A DNA stretch of 35,034 nt from Spirogloea muscicola (taxonomy: Eukaryota > Streptophyta > Zygnematophyceae > Spirogloeales > Spirogloeaceae), in contig WELB01000038.1 in the NCBI GenBank assembly GCA_009602725.1, positions 709,191 through 744,224 of the forward strand, in the 5' to 3' direction. Under the pieces are notes generated by a model. That model was not told the DNA's origin and did no database searches. It worked only from the letters and a program-made list of their open reading frames with translations. The translations under genes and the position numbers were made by a program. Each line of letters starts with the position of its first letter. The first letter of the stretch is position 1. Below, piece by piece: positions 17,231 to 27,402 of the stretch.

Positions 17231-20200
17231 GCGGAGGGGCGGCTGTACAGCTTCCCCGACGCCGAGCTGCGCGTGCTCGCCCTCTGGGACGCCCTCGACG
17301 CCTTCCGCACGCAGCTCCGCCGCTCCGAAGGCCGCCCCGAGTACGTCTTCTACGACGGCCCGCCCTTCGCCACTGGTGAGGCCTCCTCTCTCCTTCCGCC
17401 CGCCTTCGCATCGCTGCGACTCGGCGGGCTTGCGCTGCAGCCGTGCCACCCGTCCTCCGCTTCGGCCTGCTGCTCCTCAATCGCCGGTTGAACGGCAAAG
17501 CGCTGCGTGACGCCGTGCCGGGCGTGGGCAGGGCTGCCGCACTATGGCCACATCCTTGCGGGCACCATCAAGGACATCGTTACTCGCTACAAGGTGCGGC
17601 ACACGCCGCCTGAACCCCAAATCTTAAAAACCAAAGCACCGGTTCTCGTCAGGCACTTTTGAGGAGGCGCAACCTTCCGCTATTACCTTTTTCCCACACC
17701 TCTTCAGAAGGCACTGGCAGTCCTGGGCAGCCTGTCTCGGAATGGCACTCACAGCTCATTGAGAAACCGAACATAGTGAAGCACAGAGTAGAGCTGGCCT
17801 GCAGCGCTGGACTCAGCCACTTGTGGCTCTCAAGACGGTCTAGTACCTACAAGAGGACAGAGCTGACCCCCCCCTTCCACTCGACTCCACTGTGGACGCA
17901 CTCACTTGCTCGCCTCAATAGTGCTCACGCAAGTGTGCTGCTACTGGTGCAGACCGCCACTGGGCACCACGTGACGCGCCGCTTCGGTTGGGACTGCCAT
18001 GGCCTTCCAGTGGAGTACGAGATTGATCAGAAGCTCAACATCAAGACGAAAGATCAGGTCAGTATATACTGATGAGTTAGTAGCTGCTAGAGCTCGCTCC
18101 TCCATGCAAGTTTATACTGCTTCCTGCCTTGACCACTCTGTAAAAGTTGCAGCTTGAGACAAGAGGCTGCTAATCGCTCACCTTTCTGTATGCGTGATGC
18201 AGGTGCTGGAGATGGGGATTGAAGCATACAACGAAGAATGCAGGAGTATTGTGATGAGGTACTCCAAAGAGTGGGAGAAGGTCATCACGCGGTGTGGGCG
18301 GTGGATTGACTTCCAGAATGACTACAAGACCATGGACCCCGAGTTCATGGAGACAGTCTGGTGGGTCTTCAGTCAGCTCCACCAGAAGGGGCTGGTCTAT
18401 CGTGGCTTCAAGGTCAGTCCCTTACACGAGCCCAAGTCGCGACAGCTGACCTGTGACCCAGTGACACATGGCAATGTGTAGACAGTGTTGACATACATCA
18501 TAACGTCCACAATTCTGGCCAGCTCTGCTTGCAGCTGCATGCACCGTCCTAGCAGCTGCATATATCATATTACAACAGTGTGTGTTTTATGAGAAGCCCG
18601 TCGCACTTTCAGGTCATGCCATACAGCACTGGCTGCAACACTCCGCTCTCTAACTTCGAGGCTGGCTTGAATTACAAGGTATTATCCAATGCTATGGGCC
18701 TGACTACTCATGACTCTGAGTTCTGACACAAAAGAGGAGAACCTTCCATTTGACCTGTCAGGCCTGAGAGTTGTTGGGGGGTTCTTGTCTGCAAGTCATG
18801 CATTGTACATAGTGATGACATTCGAAGATGGCCGAGCAGCTCATTCTGAATGAGGGCAAGTGCTAGCGATTGTGCTGCAAGCTTGCCAGTATTCAATGGG
18901 TCTGATATATCTCTCGTGCTGCAAGCTAAAATTGCCGGTATCCACTGGGTCTGAAACATCAGGATGTTTCAGACCCAGCAGTGATGGTGAGCTTCAAGCT
19001 GCTGGACGATGCAGACGACGCCTCTCTCGTGGCTTGGACCACAACCCCCTGGACATTGCCCAGCAACCTTGCTCTTTGCGTCAATGCAAGGCTTAGATAT
19101 GTCAAGGTTTACTCTCTCTCACTTTTCATGTTGTTACCTATACCGTTGCCCTCCCTGCGAGATTTATTTTCTTCTCGACAGAATATATACCTGATCAGAA
19201 TAATCGGCAGTGTGCAGCCTGACCCTTTTACGCCTTCTTGTCACACCTTTGCTAGCCCTTCAACCATGCAATTCCCGCCTTGGACATGTGATGGTGGTCA
19301 TATCTGCAAGAAGCGGACGTGTTCTGGTATTGAGTCTGCTTATGGACCATACGTGCAGGTCAAGAATAGAGAAAGTGGAGAGGTGTTAATAGTAGCAGAG
19401 TCAAGAGCATCGCAGCTCCCTGCAAAAAGGAGAGCCAAGAGTGAAGCAGCCAAGCCTGATGCAGCACATCAGACAGCTAACGGAGTAGTGGCAGAAGGAA
19501 AGGATGCAAAGAAGGGGCCAACCAAGAAGGAGGGCAAGAAGAGCGACAGCGCCATGCCTCAACAACCAGCAGTGGATGCGTACACATATGAGCTGCTCAC
19601 CACTGTTATGGGGTCTGATCTGGTGGGAGTGAAGTAAGTATCTAGTTCTCGAGACACCCTCTGAGTACTGGAACAAGTAGTGAGGAACGCAGAGGCAGGT
19701 GTGCAGGAGCTGTGTCTCTGACATGGAGATGTTACTTTTGTGCAGATACAAGCCCCTTTTCCCATACTTCCAAGAGCTCTCTGCAGTGGCGTTCAGAGTC
19801 GTGGCCGATGATTATGTAACTGACGACAGTGGCACAGGAGTCGTGCATTGTGCTCCTGCATTTGGGGAAGATGACTACCGGGTTTGCCTTGCACACAATA
19901 TCATAACGAAGGTAGTCGATGGCTCCCTTTCGATCTGATCTTGCTCAGAGAGCACCTCATGTGCAGATGCTGGGCCGAAGCAGTGACAATCAGGACAGCT
20001 ATGCGTGCTCCTTTACCTTGATACCCTGCTCATTTAGTCGTGCAATACAATCACAATCGAAGTTCCCTCGAGACAATCGTGACATCGGATGTTGTTGGGT
20101 GGAAGGGCGAGGAGTTGCCAAATCCTGTTGATGGAAGTGGTGCATTCACAGCGAAGGTCAGCGATTTTGCTGGCCGGTATGTCAAAGAGGCGGACAAGGA

Positions 20201-23200
20201 CATCATTGCAGCAGTCAAGGTGAGAGTGAACTGTCCACCTTGATCTTGTCCTTTGGCTGCACATACTCTGGACACAATTATCAGCTCAACTGAGAAATCT
20301 TATTCTGGTAGCAACGGAATGCTCAACTTAGGCAGACTTTCGACATTGAGTAAAAGCAAGAGCATGATGGAAGTGCATTCACCTGCTTTCAAATGTTCCT
20401 CAGAAGGGCATGCATATTTCTGCAGGCCATGGGGAGGCTTGTCAGTTCCGGAAGCATCATGCACTCCTACCCCTTCTGCTGGAGATCTGATACTCCCCTT
20501 CTCTACAAAGCAGTTCCCAGCTGGTTCGTCTCGTCAATTCTGGCAACCCCTCCATCATTTGTTGGAATGTCGTATGGCCGATGCAGTTTGAAATTATCCT
20601 GGGTCCGTCTTCTTAGGGGTGGAGTCTGACATCCTTCATGACTGGAGAACATGCTGTCATTCAGGCTCTGGAGATGTAGAGAGTCTGAGTTACAGGGTCC
20701 TTCTTGCACTACTCCAGGTTTGTTGCTGTGGAGAAGATGAAAGACAAGCTGCTGAAGAACAATGAGCAGACGTATTGGGTGCCAGATTATGTCAAGGTAA
20801 CACAAAGAGAATACACTTGTACTATTCGTATTATTGCACACATTATATGCTCAATCCAATGGTTTCTGTCACGAGGGTACATATATTCAATCCGACAGCT
20901 CGTTGCTTTGCTGCTCATTTTTTACAAATTATTGGAAAGGCTGTTAGCAAGGGTTGAACTTTGTGTAATATGATTTCAGGACAAACGTTTCCACAATTGG
21001 CTAGAAAGTGCAAGAGACTGGGCTGTCAGTCGAAGTCGATTCTGGGGCACGCCACTTCCGATCTGGGAAAGCAAAGATGGCCGGGAAATCCGAGTCATTG
21101 GCTCCATACAGGAGCTTTATGAAGCATCTGGCTTCAAGGTATCCTGACATATATGTTATGAGCTTGACGACTCCTTACTTGTTCAAGGCTTTTGTTGTGG
21201 AGTTTTGTGTTCGATAGAGTATAATTTCAAAGCTGGGGTTCAGTCTACCACGTCTACAACAATGGAATAAACATCCTCTAGTATAGCAGCTTGACTGCGC
21301 TGCTTCTTCATCAGCATGGATGAAGTAGCCAACTCTTTGAGCTACAGCATGCTGACATTCTTGTTTGATGCAGGCTACAGACTTACATAGGCACCACATA
21401 GACCATGTCACAATTCCTTCAAGCCGCGGCCAAGAGTTTGGAGTTCTCAGAAGAGTTGAAGAAGTAAGGCACCACAAATTTCTGCTATTACCAGTTTGTT
21501 GCGTTGCTTCTTCTGTGCTTTCCTTCATTGAGCTGCAAATTCACTGGAGCTCATTCACAACTTTTGCAGTTGGGTGCTTTCCCAGGTATTTGATTGCTGG
21601 TTTGAGAGTGGCTCAATGCCTTATGGTTATATACATTATCCATTTGAGAATCGGGACCAATTTGAGCACAACTTTCCAGGCGACTTTGTTGCTGAGGGTC
21701 TCGATCAGACCCGTGGCTGGTAATCAACCGCAAGTCAAGCACTGCCACTGTCAGGAAGTTAATTGTCCTGGTATGAATGCAGTGGTTGTATTCTCATGGG
21801 ATGCTGTGCCTGTCTGGTCATGCACTCAATTTGCCAAGCTTTCTGTGTTACCAGAATTGAGTTGCTGCCCGCACTGCACACCACGAGTCTAGTATCCTCA
21901 ATGTGTCCCTTTGCCTGATTCTCTGCATGCTCTGAGTGGTCTTTGTGAGATTGTAGGTTCTATACATTGATGGTGCTTGCAACCGCACTGTTCGACAAGC
22001 CAGCATTCAAAAACCTCATCTGCAATGGGCTGGTGTTGGCTGAGGACGGCAAGAAGATGAGCAAGCGGCTTAAGAACTACCCTCCTCCCCAGGAGATTGT
22101 CGACGAATATGGAGCTGTGAGACCCTTCTCTGCAGCTTCAGATGCTGCATGCTGCACTCTGCTGCCCCTCGACTCGATCTCTGACCCCAAGTTTTGAATC
22201 AGGTCCATACAGTTGCTATGATCCTCTCTCTGACACTGCTGCCGAATATTGTACTCATCAGGATGCCATGAGGCTGTACCTGATAAACTCTCCTGTCGTT
22301 CGAGCAGAGCCTCTTCGTTTTAAGAAAGAGGGTGTCTTTGCTGTTGTGAGCGCCTGCTAAGCCCTTGTAATTGTACACTGAAGCTCATATTATCTTTGTC
22401 AATGCTGAAGAGATCCTTGCAATTTTGCTTTGAGAGTGAGGACTAGTCAGTGTTGAGCTGTTGGCACATTATCTATGCGGGGCAACTGAGGTGTATCTTA
22501 TGTTTCGTCGAGTTGCGGCCTAGCATTGACTGAGCTGAATATCAGAAGGCTTGCATGGCTGTGTGACAGGTCAAAGACGTGTTTCTGCCTTGGTACAACG
22601 CCTATAGGTTCCTTGTGCAAAACGCTTTGAGGCTTGAGATTGAGGGACTTCCCCTCTTCCAGCCTGCAGACCCCACCACATTGGATGATTGTGTGAACAT
22701 TCTCGACCGGTGGATCAACTCAGCAAGTAAAAGCGTGGTTCGGTTCGTGCGAGTAGAGATGGAGGCTTATAGACTCTACACTGTGAGTGGATGGAGTCTG
22801 CATGTGTGCAATGCTTGCATGAAAAGCAGACGAAATTTGTCCTTTCTTCAGTCCTCCTTGGGAATATTAATCCTGCACAAGAATCAATACTGCTGACCAG
22901 CAGATGCTTTGACGCTGTGAGTTCTGATCAAGCATGACATATCTTGCCAGGAGTTTGAGTTATGAGCTTGTCAGATTGCTTGACATTACTGCGATAATTT
23001 TTCTGAGCAGGTGGTCCCATTCCTACTCAAGTTCGTCGACAACCTCACAAATATTTACGTGCGATTTAATCGGAAGCGTCTAAAGGGTCGTACAGGCGAC
23101 CCTGACTGCCGCATGGCCCTTTCCACCCTATTCAATGTACATCTCAATCCATTCTACATTTCTGCACATGATCTTAATCAAAGCCTTCTGCTTTTACAGA

Positions 23201-26200
23201 CACCCAGGTCTATCTCTGAATTACTTGGACCATCACTGTTGGGCTAGTGGGACCAATACTATTGAGCAGGTTGCTGTTCTGAAGTGGTAATACGCCATGG
23301 CAAGTTGAGAACATGAAACATCATGGCAAGACAAGAACAGAATATGATATTTTCGCATCGTTCGTGCAGGTTCTTTTGACAGTGTGCAAAGTCATGGCGC
23401 CATTTACTCCATTCTTTTGCGAAGCTATGTACCAGAATCTGCGGAGGGCTCTCCCACCTACCGCCGAGGAGAGTGTGCATTACTGTGATTTCCCAGAGTC
23501 CTCCGGTGAGGTACGCCTAGCCATAGCTGAACAAGTGCCCAGCACAGCCTGCCTGCCAGATCCCCGTTGAGAAGCCATGGTCATTGGACAGTAAGACTCC
23601 TGGTACCAATATGTTGCAAGATTACTTGTCCAAAGCACTGATGTGGGCCAGAGTGGTGGATTCCTGCAAGTGCAGAGTGACTCTAGAATTGAGCAGAGCG
23701 TGGCCAGGATGATGACAGTCATCGACCTCGCTCGCAATACGAGAGAGCGGCACAACAAGGCCCTCAAAACACCCCTAAAGTAAGCCCAGGTAATCTTGCT
23801 GTATGTCAGCTAAGACTTGTATGATCTGCAAGCCAAGAGGTTGTGGCAGCAGTCCTTACGGCTAGCTCTGCTGTTGGTGCCAGGGAGATTGTGGTGGTGC
23901 ATCCAGACAAGGACTTCCTGGAGGACATCACTGGTCAGCTTCGCAAGGTACGGAACGCATTCATGACATGGCAGGACATGTGCTTGTCGCTCTTACCATG
24001 GGGCCTCTGACACAAGCCCTGAAACAGTACGATGCCCCAATTGTTGGAGTTGGTCGCAAAGTGCGAAATGGCTCTATTGCTGCGCCAAGCTTGCTTCACA
24101 AAGAGCTGCTGACCAGAGTCGGATGCTACTCCACGTTGGTGCCTCCTGGTTGGCTGTGGGGAGTACTGGCGCTGAGATTACACTCTGGTGTGCAGTATGT
24201 GGAGGAGGAGTTGAATTGCAGGGCTATTGTGCCGTGCTCTGACCCTCTCCAATATGCGACTCTGAAGGCAGAGCCAGACTTCAGGCAAGCCGCCGATGCG
24301 CCAGTAATATGGAGTTCGCGCTACATGTGTCTCCAAGATAAGGTGCAGTGCACAGTATAAGCCATAAGAGTGTCTTCTCAAATCTTGCGCTCACAAAGGC
24401 TGATGTCCTACACAGTGTACTGGGAAAGCGCTTGGGGAAGGCCATGGGTGCTGTCGCCAAGGAGGTCAAGGCTATGGACATGGAGTCTATCCTTGCCTTT
24501 GAGAAGGCTGGGGAGGTAGATATTGCCGGATACAAGCTCAAGGCCGGAGAAATCAAGGTCTGTCGATTATCCAACACTTCCTCAGAACCAACTGTTGCTA
24601 TGCAGTGCTCTCGCCACTCCCACCCTCATGCATTAATATGTCTACGAGAATAACAAGGTCACAGGAATATGTCAGTTACGGGATGTAAATGCTCCTTGAC
24701 AACAACAGCTCAGCTGACCAAGTCTTGGCCTGGCAGATCAGTCGGGAGTTCAAACCCCCAGCAGGCGTTGATGCTTCTGGCCTTGATGCTGCTACTGATG
24801 GTGCGCGGCTTTCTTCATCCTCCTCAACTTTGGATTGGGATTGGCACTGTCCTGTAGCTGCCTGTGAGCCAAGAATGTGTCACATGCAGTTTGTCATTCA
24901 CAATCCTTGTCATTCACGATCCTGCTTTCACAAGCTGACATGTTGAACATGGGGGTCTCATTTGTGCCAGGGGATGTATTGGTGGTCCTTGACCTTAGGC
25001 CGGATGAGGAGCTCGCTGATGCCGGAATTGCTCGGGAGGTAGCATGTCACTCCGTGACTGTCTCAATGCAAATGCAAGCAGGCACGGAGCAGGCACAGTC
25101 ACTATGGATCTCATGCATGTCAAGTCTTAGGACGGCTTCAGATGTCCTTGGTGATGGGAGGTATACTGCTGTGTATTCTGTCTCCGCCAGGTTGTGAACC
25201 GGGTGCAGAAGTTGAGGAAGAAGGCCGGCCTGGAACCCACGGACACTGTTGAGGTCTTCATAGAGTACCTTGGGCCCTGTGAGGTGCTGAAGCGTGCATT
25301 AAGTGCGCAGGTGAGAACGTCTTGTTTGCTTCAGGTAGTGAATTATGGATGCATCAGAGGCTATAACTTGAAGGGGCCCCTGGCCCAATCAGTGGCCGAG
25401 TCGGCATATTGCGTGACGAAGCTTTGTGTCTCCCCTCAACTAGGCTGCGTACATTGTTGAAGGGCTGGGGTCCTCCCTACTCCCAGCGAGCTTCCTTCTT
25501 CCATCGGCGGTACGTGATAAGCTAGCCAGCACTGCGTACATAGGGCAAAGCAAAGCTCGCCTTTTCAGGAAAGCTTGGTTAAAACCCGAGCAGCAAGCGC
25601 CTGGATCTCTTTCTCTGTGCAGCCCTTTACTTGCCTTTTTGCTTGTTACCTTCATGAGGCAGACAAGTCATGACAACACCCTTTGCATACCACTGTCAAC
25701 CATGATGCATTTGTGCTGGATGATGTTCTTTCGGTTCAGGTTCAGATAGCAACTGAGCACTACAGCGGAGTGGGGGACTGCAGCTTCAAAATTCTGCTTG
25801 CACGCCCCACTTTGTTCTTCAATCGGGACACTATCACGAGGACTTGTGGAGGTGGGCACTTCTGCTTGCCGGTGCCGTGCATTATCTGCACATCAAGTGC
25901 CTTCCTCATTGATGCTGTCCTCTTGCTGTCGATGTCCGCGGTTTTGGCACATCGCTGTAGAAGCCAGAGCTTTCAGGGCAGTAAATGCTGGGGTTGTCTT
26001 CTCCTGATTGGGACAGTGTCAAGATGGTCTATACTGCTTGGCGCAGGTAACGAGGCGCACGCGAGCAATGTGATGGTAGCCTTGTGCGCTCGGGATTGGG
26101 CAAATCTGCAGCGGCACCTGGCCAGCCACGGCGGCAAGGTGAGTGGGGCGCCTGGGCATGACTCTGGGGTGCTGTGTTGCACGCCCGTGGTTGCATTCGG

Positions 26201-26386
26201 CTGCAGATGGGCAGGCATGCCGCTGATGCACAGGCGGGCTGTGGGAGCACGCAGATTGCAGTGGCGGTGGATGGCCAGCCGGCGTATGAGATGGAGGTGG
26301 GCCGCGACTTCTTGGCGAGCGTGGGCGATCACGTGGATCGCATGGAGGAGGGGTTGGAGGAGGAGGAGCATAAAGCGGCGAGGTAG
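17219..26386 (+). CDS. Cytosolic isoleucyl-tRNA synthetase, 30 exons
   Basis: Class I synthetase charging tRNA-Ile in the cytosol. Exon ends (start-end): 17219-17375, 17532-17593, 17953-18057, 18203-18412, 18613-18678, 18963-19106, 19359-19633, 19746-19911, 20106-20219, 20426-20523, 20718-20796, 20980-21138, 21374-21463, 21586-21719, 21957-22116, 22262-22345, 22570-22782, 23011-23136, 23370-23510, 23676-23779, 23884-23947, 24196-24284, 24416-24557, 24737-24800, 24971-25038, 25191-25310, 25444-25509, 25740-25851, 26047-26138, 26207-26386. All phases agree, giving 1227 aa, normal for the eukaryotic family. HIGH-type HYGH is at residues 56-59, the CP1 editing domain follows ([31 protein letters not shown]), and KMSKR is at 653-657, then the anticodon-binding region. 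The acceptor of exon 9 (20106) is the least certain. Intron 22 uses a GC donor. A lysine-rich insert lies in exon 7. Confidence 0.97.
18871..18960. repeat. Two tandem 45-bp intron units carrying inverted copies of the exon 6 start
   Basis: Units start at gtgctgcaagct (18872 and 18916) and end in gggtctgatatatc (18898-18911) and gggtctgaaacatc (18947-18960). The second end is the perfect inverted copy of the start of exon 6; the first matches it at 12 of 14 positions. Confidence 0.75.
18945..18978 (+). promoter_or_regulatory. Perfect 34-bp palindrome centred on a splice acceptor (IleRS intron 5)
   Basis: Bases 18945-18960 and 18963-18978 are exact reverse complements (16 of 16), with only the intron's terminal AG (18961-18962) between them. 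In the pre-mRNA the acceptor would lie in the loop of a 15-16-bp hairpin. Exon 6 (GAT GTT TCA GAC CCA...) is conserved coding sequence, so the intron side is the derived copy. Confidence 0.85.
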
Positions 26387-27402
26387 CTGGGGGGGAGGAG
26401 CTCGTCAGGCACAGGGCGGGCAGGCAGGGGCATGCAAGGAGGACCACTGCGCCTGGATCCGGAGGAAGAGCAGCATGCATTGTATAACAGAGGCCTGAGC
26501 GGCCAAGCGCAATGGAAGCCAATCTCAAAAAGGTGGACTGGCCGCAAAAGGTTAGCTCAGTTGGATGGACAACGCAATGAGGCAAGCCCGTCCTTTGTCC
26601 TTTGTTTCCGATTGTAGGAGGGAAAAGACGGGAATTGAGTAATGCAAGGCCACAAAGTGAGCTTTTCTAGAATGGGGCGTGGCTGTGACATGCCATCCCA
26701 AGAAACACAGAGCGGCCAAGTACGAAGGCAATCTACATCTACAGATGTCAATGGCCTACTGCTGAGGTTGCTCGTTGATGCCTGGATACTGGACGGCAGA
26801 TGCCAAGCCCTTCCGCCCCCAACCAGAGCACGCCCGGCTATCTGGTGGAAGTGGAGCGTGTATGAAGTGATGGAGGGCCTGAGTGGCCAATTATGTAGGC
26901 AAGCACATCGACGGATGTACATCACCTGCTGCTAAGCCGACCCCGCCCAGTAGCCACTAGTCAGCATGCAGAGGCCGCTCACTGATGCCCGAGTGACGGA
27001 CGGTGATTGACAGGCCCAATAGCCACTGTCTTGAGCTCGAGCAGCTTTCTGGGCTAGCCCTCGCCCCCTTTGGAAGAGCCAACAACTTCTTTCTGCTTCA
27101 CAGCAAGCAAGTATGAGCCTGAGCTCGCTGTGAGCAGGCTTGCATGACCTGGTGCAAGGAGCGGTTTGGGTGCTGAGTGACGGAGGGCCTGAGTGGCCGA
27201 GCACAGAGGCGAGCACATCGAACAGCTGCACATCGTGGGACAGGTGTCCGTCGACTGCTGCTGGCTGACCCGCTCAGTAACCACGAGTCAGCGCGGAGCG
27301 GGCAGCCGGGCGGCGCGACGGCTGCCGTCGGGGCGTCGTCAGAAGGCCCCGCCAACGCCGCGGCCCCGCCCCTCCGCCGCCCTCGTCTCCGCCCCCTTCG
27401 CC
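26387..27402. repeat. Intergenic region with diverged ~110-bp repeats, no gene
   Basis: Related units begin with ggagggcctgagtggcc at about 26871 and 27182, share aagcacatcg / gagcacatcg, and end in a cag-tagccactagtcagc / taaccacgagtcagc block. An eroded relative lies at 26707-26785 (agcggccaag, atctac, ggcctactgctgagg), and a fragment (gcctgagcggccaag) at about 26492. A GGGCTaGCC stretch near 27048 resembles the other repeat family. The region must hold the 3' UTR of the synthetase gene and the promoter of the next gene; I see no coding frame with a known domain. Confidence 0.55.

Noticed and set aside
16806-17498. Arg-rich extension of the minus-strand gene up to an ATG at 17498
   Set aside because: That part is the mirror of IleRS exon 1 and its intron and reads as low-complexity Arg/Gly/Ala; I did not accept it as real N-terminal sequence.
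25683-26498. 271-codon plus-strand frame overlapping the IleRS 3' end
   Set aside because: It reads through introns in a frame that disagrees with the conserved exons; the spliced model 25740-25851, 26047-26138, 26207-26386 is phase-consistent.
27177-27215. tRNA-like string (cctgagtggccgagc)
   Set aside because: It resembles a tRNA D-arm, but no acceptor stem, anticodon arm or T-loop follows; it belongs to the intergenic repeat.
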